A stretch of 64,000 nt of DNA from Myxococcaceae bacterium (GCA_016793095.1 JAEUJQ010000073.1:124001-188000), one strand, 5' to 3'. Shown: positions 45,061 to 54,395, counted from the first letter of the stretch. Notes: generated from the letters alone by a model not told the origin. Numbers and translations: made by a program.

Positions 45061-45939
45061 ATGGCGCTCGACGACTGGGACGACGTGCGGCTGTTCCTCT
45101 CGCTGCTCGAGGCGAGGTCGCTGACGGCGGGCGCGAAGGCGCTCGGGGTGGACGTCTCGACGGCGTCACGGCGGCTGGCGCGGCTCGAGGAGCGGCTCGA
45201 GGTGCCGCTGTTCCATCGCACGCGCGAGGGGCTGGCGCCGACGAAGGCCGCGACGAGGTTGCTGCCGGCGGCCCAGGCGATGGCGCAGGCGGCGCAGACG
45301 TTCACCGGTGAGGCGGGCGGGCTCGAGCGTGAGGTGGAGGGCGTGGTGAGCCTCTCGCTGCCGCCGGGCATCGGCGAGGCGTTCATCGCCCCGGCGCTCC
45401 CGGCGCTGTCGGCGAGGTACCCGCGGCTGCGCTTCGAGGTCGACGCGAGCACGCGCCTGCGGGACGTCGGCCGCCGAGAGGTGGACCTCGCCCTGCGCAC
45501 CATCCGCCCGACGGCCGGGCCGCTGAAGGTGCAGCGGCTCACCCGCGCGAAGTGGTTGCCGATGGCGGCGCCGGCGGTGGCCGCGCGGCTGGGAAAGGTG
45601 ACGGACTGGGCCTCGCTCAGGTGGGTGGGCTGGGGCTTCGAGCTCGCGCACCTGCCGGTGGCGGCGTGGCTGTCGGCGCGCGTGAAGGCGGCGCTGCTTC
45701 TGCGCACCAACGCCTTCGGGCTGCAGGTGGCGGCGGTGCGGGAGGGGCTGGGCGTCGCGCTGGTGCCCGAGCCGTACGCGGCGGTGTACGGCTTCGACGT
45801 GCTGCGCGTCTCGCGGCGGCTCGCGAGTGACGTGGCGGCGCTGCCCACTGACGAGCTGTGGCTGGTGGCGCACGAGGGGCTGCGCGAGGTGCCGCACGTG
45901 GCGGCGACGTGGGACTTCCTCGTCGCGTCCTTCAGGTGA
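45061..45939 (+). CDS. LysR-family transcriptional regulator
   Basis: 292 residues. The N-terminal winged helix is clear (WDDVRLFLSLLEARSLTAGA, then STASRRLARLEERL and LFHRTREGLAPT). The effector domain has the usual two-lobed pattern (VVSLSLPPGIGEAF, RDVGRREVDLALRTI, TNAFGLQVAAVREGLGVALV). It most likely activates or represses the divergent epimerase gene in response to a small ligand and autoregulates via the box 11 bases upstream of its start. Confidence 0.92.
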   Translation: MALDDWDDVRLFLSLLEARSLTAGAKALGVDVSTASRRLARLEERLEVPLFHRTREGLAPTKAATRLLPAAQAMAQAAQTFTGEAGGLEREVEGVVSLSLPPGIGEAFIAPALPALSARYPRLRFEVDASTRLRDVGRREVDLALRTIRPTAGPLKVQRLTRAKWLPMAAPAVAARLGKVTDWASLRWVGWGFELAHLPVAAWLSARVKAALLLRTNAFGLQVAAVREGLGVALVPEPYAAVYGFDVLRVSRRLASDVAALPTDELWLVAHEGLREVPHVAATWDFLVASFR

Positions 45940-45945
45940 GCGGGC

Positions 45946-46434
45946 TCAGGCCGCGCGGCGAGGCAGGGCGGCTTCAATCTTCCCGGCAAGCTCCTCGGGC
46001 GTCTCCTTCGGCCCGAAGCGCGCGACGACGGCGCCGTTCGCGTCCACGAGGAACTTGGTGAAGTTCCACTTGATGGCCTCGGTGCCGAGGAAGCCGGGCG
46101 CGGCCTTCTTGAGCGCGACGTAGAGCGGGTGCGTGTTCTTCCCGTTCACGTCCAGCTTCGCGAACATGGGGAACGTCACGTCGTACTTCGAGGTGCAGAA
46201 CGTCTGAATGCCCTGCTCGTCGAGCGGCTCCTGGCCGGCGAACTGGTTGCACGGGAAGCCGAGCACCACGAAGCCGCGGTCCTGGAAGCGGCGGTAGAGG
46301 GCCTCGAGGCCGGCGAACTGCGGCGTCAGCCCACAGCCGCTGGCGGTGTTGACGATGAGGAGCGTCTTGCCGGCGAACTCGCGGAGCGACTTCGTCTCGC
46401 CGGTGATGGTGCGGACTTCGAGGTCGTGAAGCAT
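45946..46434 (-). CDS. Glutathione peroxidase family (thiol peroxidase)
   Basis: 162 residues, normal for the family. The peroxidatic Cys is in VNTASGCGLTPQ, followed by FPCNQFAGQEP with the resolving-type Cys and catalytic Gln/Asn, and KWNFTKFLVD with the Trp-Asn pair. It is a cysteine, not selenocysteine, enzyme and in bacteria is usually thioredoxin-dependent, reducing organic peroxides. No signal peptide. It is convergent with lysR and downstream of the anti-sigma gene. Confidence 0.95.
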   Translation of the reverse strand: MLHDLEVRTITGETKSLREFAGKTLLIVNTASGCGLTPQFAGLEALYRRFQDRGFVVLGFPCNQFAGQEPLDEQGIQTFCTSKYDVTFPMFAKLDVNGKNTHPLYVALKKAAPGFLGTEAIKWNFTKFLVDANGAVVARFGPKETPEELAGKIEAALPRRAA

Positions 46435-46479
46435 GTCGGGAGGTAGCGGCGCGGAAAAATCACCGCAACGGATTCGGGC

Positions 46480-47127
46480 CTACGGCGCGTAGCTGCGCGG
46501 GGTGAGCTTCGACGAGACGAAGGCGACGAGGAGCGCGACGCCGACCCAGGCCGAGAGGTGGAAGACGGCGACGTGCCCGGCCGACTGGGCGCAGCCGAAC
46601 TCTCCGACGGCGGCGCCGGTGGTGCCTGCGGCGAGGCCGGCGACGATGGCGCGCAGGCGGTTGGGCGCCATGTTGCGCAGGAGCACGATGGCGACGGCGG
46701 CGGGAGCGAGGCCGACGCCGAGGTGGCTGACGGTGCAGACCCACTCCGGCAGCTCCGAGACGGTGCCAGCGCCGCGCATCAGCACGATGAGGGCCGCCGC
46801 CGCCGCGACGAGGCCGAGGGAGACGAGCCGGCCCACCCGCCCCCGGGGCCGCAGCGAGGCCCACGTCGTCACCACGCCCACGGTGATGAGCGCGGCGAGC
46901 GTGACGGCGCGTGACGAGAGGAAGTCGAGCGTGCAGGCGCCGACCGAGAGCAGCACGCCCGCCACGACGACCACCACGCCGACGATGGTGCCCGACGCCC
47001 TCAGGACGCCGGTCCTCCACGAGCGCCGGGGCCGGGTGAGCTCCGAGGCGAACGCCGCGCGGGCCTTCGCGAGGGCCTCGGCCGAGGGCGGCTTCGGAGC
47101 GGGTGGGAGGGGGACGTCGGGCGTCAT
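46480..47127 (-). CDS. Membrane anti-sigma factor (NrsF/DUF1109-like)
   Basis: 215 residues, ATG 47127, three bases after the stop of the ECF sigma gene. A Pro/Ala-rich soluble N-terminus (~45 residues) is followed by six hydrophobic segments (GTIVGVVVVVAGVLLSVGAC, VTLAALITVGVV, LGLVAAAAALIVLM, VAIVLLR, IVAGLAAGTTGAAVGEF, SAWVGVALLVAFV). This is the layout of NrsF-type negative regulators of ECF sigma factors: sequestering the sigma factor at the inner membrane until a signal arrives. The Cys in VGEFGCAQSAGH is a possible redox or metal site. Confidence 0.75.
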   Translation of the reverse strand: MTPDVPLPPAPKPPSAEALAKARAAFASELTRPRRSWRTGVLRASGTIVGVVVVVAGVLLSVGACTLDFLSSRAVTLAALITVGVVTTWASLRPRGRVGRLVSLGLVAAAAALIVLMRGAGTVSELPEWVCTVSHLGVGLAPAAVAIVLLRNMAPNRLRAIVAGLAAGTTGAAVGEFGCAQSAGHVAVFHLSAWVGVALLVAFVSSKLTPRSYAP

Positions 47128-47130
47128 CGG

Positions 47131-47691
47131 TCAGGGCTTCTCGTCGAGCAGCTCACGGAGTCTTTCGTAGCCGCGGTGCGCGCGGATTCGCGCGGCGGTG
47201 GAGGTGATGTCGAGCATCTGGGCGATCTCTTCGAAGGACAGCCCCTCGACCTTGTGGAGCAGCACGCACTCGCGCTGCTGGGTGGGCAGCTGGGCGAAGG
47301 CGGCCTCGATGCGGCGGCGCTGGAGCGGGTCCGACAGCGCAGGGTCGACGGTGGGCTCGGGCGGGCTGGTCTCGTCGTCATCGTGCAGCACCTCGACGGC
47401 CATGCGCTTGCGGCGCAGCGTGTCGCGGGCGGCGTTGCCGGCGATGGTGAGCAGCCAGGGCGAGAACTTGAGGCCCCGCTGGTAGCGGTCGGCCGAGCGC
47501 ACGACGGACAGGAAGGTCGTCTGCAAGAGGTCGTCGGCGAGCGCGCGGTCGTTCACCATGCGGGTGAGGAAGGCGTGCACGCCCGTGGCGTGGCGCTCGA
47601 AGAGCGTCTCGAGCGCGCGGGCGTCACCTGTCTGGAAGCGCTCCATGAGCTCCTCGTCGCTCGGGCTGTGAGTGCCAGCGTTCAAGAGCAC
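47131..47691 (-). CDS. ECF-type RNA polymerase sigma factor
   Basis: 186 residues if GTG 47691 is the start. Region 2 is ALETLFERHATGVHAFLTRM to DDLLQTTFLSV and SPWLLTIAGNAARDTLRRKR; region 4 is QLPTQQRECVLLHKVEGLSF followed by EEIAQMLDITSTAARIRAHR. There is no region 3, hence ECF. It is co-transcribed with the membrane anti-sigma factor downstream. A promoter with an ECF-like pattern lies over its start (47691-47718), compatible with autoregulation and suggesting the true start may be further in. Confidence 0.9.
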   Translation of the reverse strand: MLLNAGTHSPSDEELMERFQTGDARALETLFERHATGVHAFLTRMVNDRALADDLLQTTFLSVVRSADRYQRGLKFSPWLLTIAGNAARDTLRRKRMAVEVLHDDDETSPPEPTVDPALSDPLQRRRIEAAFAQLPTQQRECVLLHKVEGLSFEEIAQMLDITSTAARIRAHRGYERLRELLDEKP

Positions 47692-47718
47692 CTACGGGTG
47701 AAAGGCGCGGGCGTTTCA
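47691..47718 (-). promoter_or_regulatory. ECF-type promoter candidate of the sigma gene
   Basis: Minus strand: TGAAAC (-35, 47718-47713), 16 bases, CGTAGG (-10, 47696-47691). This is the GAAC/CGT style used by many ECF sigmas. It overlaps the annotated GTG start, so one of the two is probably misplaced. Confidence 0.3.
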
Positions 47719-47809
47719 TGGGCCGGTTTGCGAGGGAATTCAAGCATCTGGAGCCACTCGAGCGGACGGGGTCCACTCGCCGTGTTGATACGCTGAGGCA
47801 GGAGGGGTC

Positions 47810-49152
47810 ATGTGGAACACAAACCGCCGGGCGCTGCTCATCATCGACCAGCTGCCGTTTTCATGCGTGCCTTCGTTGCATCTGCCGCGAGGCGCGACCT
47901 CACGGGCGCTTCGGCTTGGCTACATCCCGCGAACCACTCCGGTTGGGCACACGACCATCTCGACAGGGATGAACCCGGCGCGCCACCGCGTGCAGGGGCG
48001 TGAGTGGTACGAGGGCGGTCAGCTCAGACGCATCGAGCTGGTGGTGGACACGAGCCCGCGCTTTGGAAGTGCGCCGACGCCGCACATCGTTCGCGCCGTA
48101 CTCCGCCAGTCTTCCCTCGCTGCCCGCATCCGCGCTGCGAACCCGGCCGCCGGCATCGTCATCGTCGCCGCGAAAGACTTCGTTCCCTTCCTGCTGGGAG
48201 CCCCGCACGCCGACGTCTCGCTGTACCCGACCAGCTCGAGACCGTTTCAAGACAGCGGCACCGGCCCCTTCAAGCTCGTCGTCATCTGCGACCCTCGAAC
48301 GGCTGCAGGCGCGGCGGCCGTGATCGCCCAGCAGCACGTCCTGCTCACCTCGCTCCAGGCCCTCGCGAGGCGCATCGCCCCCGGTTCCACCGTGAGCGCG
48401 TTCCCACAGCAGCGCGGACTTCTGGAGCTGGAGTGGCAACTCCCCCCAACGGGCTCGGTGAGTGCCTACCGGTGGTGGGCGAACGTCGTCCGGCAGCACG
48501 CGATCGAGATCGATCGCTGGTACGCGAGCGCAGGCCAGTTGCTGCTCAATCAACTCGCCGCGCCCGAGGCGTGGATGGTCCAGTCATGGTTCAGCTCGGA
48601 CTGGCACGGACACGACTCCGGGCCAGGGGCCAGTGCGCATCTGGGCGCCGCTCAGGCCGCGCTCGATCACGGCAACGGGCTTCGGCAGGCGGGCTTCGAA
48701 GTCGTGATGACGAGCGACCACGGTGCGCGGTTGACCGGCAGACATCTGGAGTTCGACCCGACGGCTCCCGGCGTCCTGGAGGGCACCCACACCGTTCCGC
48801 TGCCGTCACTGCGCTGGTGCCACGAGGGGGACCACCTGGTGGGCTACGACCAGCAGACGCCCTTGATGCCGACCTTCGTGGAGGCCCAGCCTCCTGCGCT
48901 GAACCCGGTCTCATGCCCGCCCGCGACCATCACGTCCTCGTTCGTCCACAGCCAGATGCCGACGCAGGTGGTGTTCCCCCGGCACTCCGATCGCATTGGC
49001 CGCCGGCTCGCGACCGGAGGGGGGATCACGGGGCGTGTGTCGAGTTCGGTGCGCTGTCGAGCCGCGACGACGAGGTGCCGCTGATCTGTCTCGGTGCCAC
49101 GCCCCCACCGACCATCGCGCGCCTGTCCGATCTGGGAGCGGCGCTGGTCTGA
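47810..49152 (+). pseudogene. Frameshifted alkaline phosphatase superfamily / type I phosphodiesterase-like gene
   Basis: From ATG 47810 (GGAGG upstream) one frame runs to 49084, but the last ~20 residues are unlike the rest. Inserting one base in the run of six Gs at 49019-49024 switches to a frame that ends at 49152 and reads GGGDHGACVEFGALSS, EVPLICLGATPPPTIARL: the proper tail of the superfamily. Other signatures are LGYIPRTTPVGHTTISTG (nucleophile Thr region), SSDWHGHDSGP and VVMTSDHG. Function would be hydrolysis of a phosphodiester or nucleotide bond, probably exported or cytoplasmic (no clear signal peptide). As read it is C-terminally altered; a sequencing slip in the G-run is possible. 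Confidence 0.68.
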
Positions 49153-49180
49153 CGACTCGAACTCATGAGACACTGACCCC

Positions 49181-49660
49181 ATGACACACAGGGCCCAGAA
49201 TCATGGAGCCACTGCCTCAGCCCTCCTGGTCATCGGCCCAAGGAAGGACCTGGAGCGGGTCGCGGTCAGGTACGCGCAGGTCGCCGTTGCCGAGAGCTTC
49301 ACCGAGGCGCTGGGTCTCAATCAGGACTTCGGCGTGGTGGTCGTCAGCGACGTCATTCAGTTCAGCCCGGTCGAGCTGCGGAAGTTCTCACAGCGGGGGT
49401 CGTCGGTTCGTTTCGCGAGTGACGTGCTCGCAGAGCTCGCGGGTGTCGCGGCCAACGCCGCCTCGCCTCGAACGAGGGCATCAGCGTGGCCGGGTGAGAG
49501 CGACGACCGCGAGTTCGAGGCGGGCTCGAGCGCGCTCTTGAAGCGGCGAGACCAGCTCGCGCGTGAGTTGGAGACGACGCCGGATGCGGCGAAGCAAGCA
49601 GAGCTGGCCGACGTCGACGAAGAGCTTGGGGCGCGTGCCGCGTTGAGCTGGCAGTCCTGA
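49181..49660 (+). CDS. Unknown protein, possibly receiver-like
   Basis: 159 residues from ATG 49181. Residues ~12-75 have a short alternating alpha/beta pattern (ALLVIGPRKDLERVAV, DFGVVVVSDVIQFSPVELRK), reminiscent of a degenerate receiver domain but without a phosphorylatable Asp arrangement I can defend. The rest is charged and helical (KRRDQLARELETTPDAAK). It follows the phosphodiesterase-like gene on the same strand, 28 bases after its restored stop, so they may share a transcript. Confidence 0.5.
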   Translation: MTHRAQNHGATASALLVIGPRKDLERVAVRYAQVAVAESFTEALGLNQDFGVVVVSDVIQFSPVELRKFSQRGSSVRFASDVLAELAGVAANAASPRTRASAWPGESDDREFEAGSSALLKRRDQLARELETTPDAAKQAELADVDEELGARAALSWQS

Positions 49661-49742
49661 GCGCCGCGGTGCGATCTCGCTCGACAAGCTGAGAGGCGCG
49701 CGCACCGGTCAGTCGACCGCCCGCTGCCCGTCGGGAGCGCCC

Positions 49743-50510
49743 ATGCGGTCGGACAAGCACAGGGACATGGCGCGGTCGCTCTTGCCGTCGAGGTGGCGGA
49801 GCGCGAGCCACGCGAAGGCGCTGGCGAAGCGGGCGAACCGGCGCGAGGTGGCGCGGGCGCTGGCGGCGCTCGAGGAGGACCCGGAGGCGTGGGAGGACGA
49901 GGTGGGGCTGTTCGCGACGAGCGACCGGGCGGTGCGGCAGGTGGTGGAGCGGCGGCGCAGCTCGGACAAGGTGAACCCGTTCATCCGGTGGGCGACGGCG
50001 ACGACGCGCGAGGTGCCGAAGGCCGCGCGGCTCGGGGTGCTGCGGGGCGTGGTGCCGAAGGGCCTCATCGGGGAGCACGCGCTGACGCACCTGGCGCGGC
50101 TCGAGGCGTTCGACGCGCGGCCGCGGCGGCGGTGGCGGAGGCTCCCGCGGCTGCTCGACCGGGGGGAGGTGGTGCGGGTGCTGCGGCGGCTGGTGGAGCT
50201 GCGTGGCGGGCACGCGCTGGTGAACGACGTGGTGGCGCGGCACGCGGTGGTGGACGAGCAGGGGGAGCCGGTGGCGCGCGGGCCAGGGCGGAGGCTGCTG
50301 GGCGTGCACGACGTGGGCGCGTTCGTGGACGGGCTGGGGCGCGTGGAGCGGTACGTCGTCGATGCGCTGTGCCGGGCGGTGTGGGAGGCGCGGTTCGACC
50401 TGGAGGAGGCGGGGAGGGTGATGCCGAGTCCGGTCGTCGTGCCGGTGCTCGATTTTCAGGTGGCAGTGACGTCGACTCCGACTTCCAGAGTTCGAGGTCG
50501 AGTTCCATGA
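49743..50510 (+). CDS. Unknown, Arg-rich cytoplasmic protein
   Basis: 255 residues from ATG 49743, GGGAG upstream. Helical and strongly basic: SDKHRDMARSLLPSRWRSAS, AKALAKRANRREVARALAAL, with a middle stretch (KVNPFIRWATATTREVPKAA, LPRLLDRGEVVRVLRRLVEL) that keeps aliphatic spacing. This type of sequence occurs in myxobacterial proteins of unknown role; no signal peptide, membrane helix or catalytic motif. Possibly nucleic-acid binding given its charge. The codon use is extremely GC-rich here, so alternative-frame ORFs overlap it. Confidence 0.6.
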   Translation: MRSDKHRDMARSLLPSRWRSASHAKALAKRANRREVARALAALEEDPEAWEDEVGLFATSDRAVRQVVERRRSSDKVNPFIRWATATTREVPKAARLGVLRGVVPKGLIGEHALTHLARLEAFDARPRRRWRRLPRLLDRGEVVRVLRRLVELRGGHALVNDVVARHAVVDEQGEPVARGPGRRLLGVHDVGAFVDGLGRVERYVVDALCRAVWEARFDLEEAGRVMPSPVVVPVLDFQVAVTSTPTSRVRGRVP

Positions 50511-50570
50511 CCTGGGTCACGAGCGGAATCGGGGTTGAGGTCTCGGAGAAGCCGGCCTCAACTGCCTGCC

Positions 50571-53500
50571 ATGAATCGTCGGCTCGTCGTCGCGCTCGCA
50601 GTGGTTGCTACGGGCTGTCTCGAGCTGGCGCTTCCCCCACCACCGCCGCCGCCAGGCCCCGGGACGATTCAGGGCACCCTGGTCCATTCGGTGTCGGGCA
50701 AGACCGAGCCAGCGCCATCGCGAGGCGCCGTCGTCTCGATCCTCGACTCCTCCTTGTCGACGGTGGTGGACGAGGAGGGGCGCTTTCTGCTGGCGGGCAT
50801 CGACCGGACCCGCGGCCAGCTGTATTTCCGGCTCGACCTCGACGGTGACGGCACGCCCGACCGGCAACGGTTGATCACCCTCGAGTCGATCGCCGCGGGC
50901 CCGGGCCGGGACGTGTCGCTGGGCCAGGTGGTGCTCGGCAGAAACGCGCGCGTGATCGGCCGCGCCCTGCGAGAGGATCTGCCCGGAGACGCGTTTCACC
51001 TGGGCACGACCGTGTTCATCGCGGGCACCGTGTTCAACACGTTCACCGCGGACAACGGCGGCTTCACGCTCGACGCCCTGCCTGAAGGCGCGCAGCGCGT
51101 GACGTTCTTCCGCACGAACTACCTCGCCGAGACGCGCGACGTCGTCCTCTCCGCCGGAGAGGAGAAGCGCCTGGTGGACGTGATGCTCATCGCACGGCCG
51201 AGTGAGGCCGCCACCGGCACCGGACTCGTCCTGTCGGCCGACGGACCCATCGAGGGCGCGCTGGTGAAGATCGCAGGCCATTCGGGTACGTCCGTGACGG
51301 CGCGGACGGGCGCCGACGGGCGCTTCACGGTGGGGCCAGTCCCAGCGGGCTCGTACCTCGTGGGCGTCGAGAAGAGCGGCTTCGTCACGGCGTTGCTCGG
51401 CTGGCGGCTGTTCACCTCGGGGACGCAGGACCTCGGGACGGTGAGGCTCGCGTCCGGACAGTCGATCTCCGTCGAGCTCGACGCAGGCAGACCGCCGCCG
51501 CAACCGGACGGCGGAACGGGCGGGGGCTCGGCAGCAGGCGGGACAGCAGGAGGCGGCTCAGCAGGAGGCGGCTCGACCGGAGGCGGCTCGACAGGAGGCG
51601 GCTCGACAGGAGGCGGCTCGACAGGAGGCGGCTCGACCGGAGGCGGCTCGACCGGAGGCGGCTCGACCGGAGGCGGCTCGACAGGAGGAGGCTCAGGAGG
51701 CGGTTCGGCAGGAGGCGGCTCGACCGGTGGAGGCTCAGCCGGAGGCGCGACCGCAGGCGGCTCGACCGGTGGAGGCTCAGCAGGTGGCGCCACGGCGGGA
51801 GGCGCTGCCGGTGGCGGTCCCATCGATGCCGGGACGCCCGATGCGGGTGCTCCGCTCTCGTGCGCTGGCGCCTGCGCGGACGGCCGAGCGTGCACCGCCG
51901 ACGTCGAGTGTCGGACCACTGCGTGCGGTCTGACGAGCTGTGCCGGAGCGTGCAACGACGGGCGCTGCTACGGCTCGACGTGCGGGACGATGACGTGCGG
52001 CGTCGGAGAGGTCTGTGACGGGATGACGTGTCGCGCGCTCGCCTGCGCGGGTGTCAGCTGCGGCTCGTCGGCTCAGTGCGCCGCGGGGCGGTGTCTCTCC
52101 CGCATCTGCCGCTTTGGGACCTGCGCGCCCGGCACGCTCTGTGTGAATGGCGCCTGTCTGGACGTTCGTTGCGTGGACGTCGAGTGCGGGCCTGGCGCGA
52201 CCTGCGTCGGGGGCATGTGCCTGCCGGTCAGCAGCCAGTCGGGGACCCCGTGCGCTCCGGGCTTCGTCTTCCTGGGCGGGCGCTGCACCGACGTCGCGTG
52301 CGAGGGCATGACGTGTCCGGCTGGCTCGGTCTGCCGGACCGGGCAGTGCAACCCGGCGGGCCTCTTCATCGCGGGCCTGCTGTACCCCGAGGGGCGCACG
52401 AACCTCTCGCCTGAGACCGTCGTCGCCACGCTGGGCCCCACGGGCTGGCAGCGCCTCAACGTCACCGTCCTGCCTCCGGTGCTGCAGCTCTCGGTCTCGC
52501 CGACAGGCCAGTGGCTCTTCGCGCTGACCGACGACGTTCCGGCCAGCGGCAACCCCGAGGGGAGCCTCTGGCGCTCGGCGGACGGCATCGGCTGGACGAA
52601 GGTGTTCGACGGAGCGAGCGCCGCTTCATCAGGAGCGATCTCGTCGATGGCGTGGGAGCTCGCGACCAGCACCCTCTTCGTCAGCATCAACGGAGGCCCG
52701 GCGAACTTCCTCAATGGCTCGCTGACCTCGAGCGACGACGGCACCACCTGGCAGCGGCGCATCTTCACGCCCGGCGGGTACGACTTCGTGTGGTCCGTCA
52801 GTCCGCAGCTCTGCGCGGTGCCCTACACGAACTTCGGCAACGCGGGCCTGTTCCCGAACGACGGCGGCACTCGGTTGCCGTACTTCTCGCCCGCGGAAGG
52901 GGCGCGGCTCTTCTACGACAACCGCGGCATCGGACCGAGCATGGTCGGGTCGGGCGACCTTCGGCTCGTCGCTGACGGCGGGCATGTCGCGCCCATCTCT
53001 CCTGCCTCGCAGGACTCCATCGTCTACGGCCCCGACACGCGGCTCTTCGTCACCTCGAGCTCGACGGTCTGGTTCTCGCTCGACAACGGCCTGGCGTGGG
53101 GCCAGCGCGCGCTGCCGATCACCCCGACCGTCGCGCTCGCCGGCATCACGCGGGGGGCCGATGGCGCGCTGGTGGTGGGCAACCGGAACGCACAACCGCC
53201 GCTGTTCAGCTCCCCCGATGACGGGCTCACCTGGGCGCAGCTGGGCCATGACTGGTACGCGATCCCCGAGCTGTCGGATCCGGTGCCCGCGTGGCAGCCG
53301 GACGCCAGCTATGGCTTCACGCAGCGGGTGCGGCCGCGCGTGCCGAACGGGTGGATCTACGAGCGGTGGGTCGGCAACTCTCCGACGTCAGGTCCGACCG
53401 AGCCCACGTGGAGCACCGACGGGGGAGACGTGCGTGAACCGAGCACCGACATCTGGTGGCGCCCGTCGCAGCGGCACCTCGGCCTGCGGGTCACGGCGCT

Positions 53501-54140
53501 GACGTCGCGGGAATGCAGCTCGGGGAGAATGCGGTGCGGAGCGGCGTGCGTGGACATCACCTCGAGCGCCACGGACTGCGGGGCGTGCGGGCGGACCTGT
53601 GCGGGAGTGTGCCGGAACGGGGGCTGCGTGCTCGCGGACGCGGGCGTGGGCGCGGCAGGGTGTGCGGACGGGACGCGCGAGGGGTTCGTGGACGACGTCG
53701 CGTGGCCCGACCTGGCGGCCTGCCGTGGGACCTGGAGCGGGGACCTCTCGTCGGCGGCCGACGCGCTCTGCGGCGCCGGCTTCCACGTGTGCACCAACAC
53801 CGACGCCGAGCTGGCCACCGTGCGCACGGTCGACGCGCTCGCGTTCCCCGGCTGCTTTGCCTACCGGGCCTCGAACGACCGCTTCGATGGTTGTGAGCCC
53901 CTGGAGTGCCAGGGGAATCCGGATCGGGACGACATGGCGGGGATGGGCCGGGGGTGTCTGCTCCTGTCGGGCGTTCAGCATGCGCCGGCGGCCGTGCCCG
54001 ATGGCGGAGCGTCGTGCCTTGCGGATCGGGGTCGAATCGATGCTCAGTGTTGTGCGATCTCCGTGAGCGTTCCGGGGTCTGGGCGGGCTCCAGGGTGCCG
54101 GCAACGGAGTGAAGACGGCGTGGTGTGCTGCCGCGACTGA
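50571..54140 (+). CDS. Large lipoprotein: carboxypeptidase-regulatory domains, GGGST linker, Cys-rich and propeller domains
   Basis: 1189 residues from ATG 50571. Lipobox VVATGC. Residues ~30-310 contain three CarboxypepD regulatory-like beta domains (GAVVSILDSSLSTVVDEEGR, ADNGGFTLDALPEG, TGADGRFTVGPVPAGSYLVG). A (S)TGGG linker of ~100 residues follows, then a Cys-rich stalk with C.G..C....C repeats (CADGRACTADVEC, CNDGRC, MTCGVGEVCDG). From ~610 there is a sialidase/photosynthesis-stability-like propeller with SPDDGLTW and SSDDGTTW blades. The last ~200 residues carry CGAACVDITSSATDCG and a tail rich in Cys. Predicted surface display, ligand unknown. Confidence 0.85.
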   Translation: MNRRLVVALAVVATGCLELALPPPPPPPGPGTIQGTLVHSVSGKTEPAPSRGAVVSILDSSLSTVVDEEGRFLLAGIDRTRGQLYFRLDLDGDGTPDRQRLITLESIAAGPGRDVSLGQVVLGRNARVIGRALREDLPGDAFHLGTTVFIAGTVFNTFTADNGGFTLDALPEGAQRVTFFRTNYLAETRDVVLSAGEEKRLVDVMLIARPSEAATGTGLVLSADGPIEGALVKIAGHSGTSVTARTGADGRFTVGPVPAGSYLVGVEKSGFVTALLGWRLFTSGTQDLGTVRLASGQSISVELDAGRPPPQPDGGTGGGSAAGGTAGGGSAGGGSTGGGSTGGGSTGGGSTGGGSTGGGSTGGGSTGGGSTGGGSGGGSAGGGSTGGGSAGGATAGGSTGGGSAGGATAGGAAGGGPIDAGTPDAGAPLSCAGACADGRACTADVECRTTACGLTSCAGACNDGRCYGSTCGTMTCGVGEVCDGMTCRALACAGVSCGSSAQCAAGRCLSRICRFGTCAPGTLCVNGACLDVRCVDVECGPGATCVGGMCLPVSSQSGTPCAPGFVFLGGRCTDVACEGMTCPAGSVCRTGQCNPAGLFIAGLLYPEGRTNLSPETVVATLGPTGWQRLNVTVLPPVLQLSVSPTGQWLFALTDDVPASGNPEGSLWRSADGIGWTKVFDGASAASSGAISSMAWELATSTLFVSINGGPANFLNGSLTSSDDGTTWQRRIFTPGGYDFVWSVSPQLCAVPYTNFGNAGLFPNDGGTRLPYFSPAEGARLFYDNRGIGPSMVGSGDLRLVADGGHVAPISPASQDSIVYGPDTRLFVTSSSTVWFSLDNGLAWGQRALPITPTVALAGITRGADGALVVGNRNAQPPLFSSPDDGLTWAQLGHDWYAIPELSDPVPAWQPDASYGFTQRVRPRVPNGWIYERWVGNSPTSGPTEPTWSTDGGDVREPSTDIWWRPSQRHLGLRVTALTSRECSSGRMRCGAACVDITSSATDCGACGRTCAGVCRNGGCVLADAGVGAAGCADGTREGFVDDVAWPDLAACRGTWSGDLSSAADALCGAGFHVCTNTDAELATVRTVDALAFPGCFAYRASNDRFDGCEPLECQGNPDRDDMAGMGRGCLLLSGVQHAPAAVPDGGASCLADRGRIDAQCCAISVSVPGSGRAPGCRQRSEDGVVCCRD
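51511..51822. repeat. 15-base repeat array encoding GGGST linker
   Basis: Units near GGAGGCGGCTCGACA recur in series with blocks of identical synonymous codons (for example 51555-51700), again a multiple of three. Confidence 0.85.
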
Positions 54141-54152
54141 CGACGGGCGATC

Positions 54153-54395
54153 TCAGCGTCGTTTGACGCGTGGGTGGTGCGCCTCGTGGCGGCCCTGTCT
54201 CCTGGCGAGGCGTCGTACCAGCGACTTCGATTGCGCGAGGCTGGGGCAGTCGGCGAACTGCGCGAGGTGTTCGGGGCTGAGTCGGAGAAAGGGCCGGGGA
54301 CCAGGGAAGAGCGCGAGGCGCCGGGCGCCGAAGGCGAGCTCGTCGCTCTCGGGGACCTCAGAGGCCTCGTCCATGAGCCTCGAGACTCTGCGGAC
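54153..54395 (-). pseudogene. Truncated paralog of the Vsr-neighbour small protein
   Basis: The frame reads RRVSRLMDEASEVPESDELA then GARRLALFPGPRPFLRLSPE and FADCPSLAQSKSLVRRLARR. It aligns to the second half of the 54666-55142 product (SVGRLLDQAAGVPESDDAAL, PNALRRLSPAHLSRFADCPS). Its 5' half is absent, so it is a remnant of a tandem duplication. The bases 54483-54665 between the two copies hold only degenerate GC-rich repeats (a roughly 42-base period). Confidence 0.55.

Noticed and set aside
49019-49024. Programmed -1 frameshifting in the G-run
   Set aside because: No slippery heptamer or downstream structure that I can point to; a plain indel is simpler.
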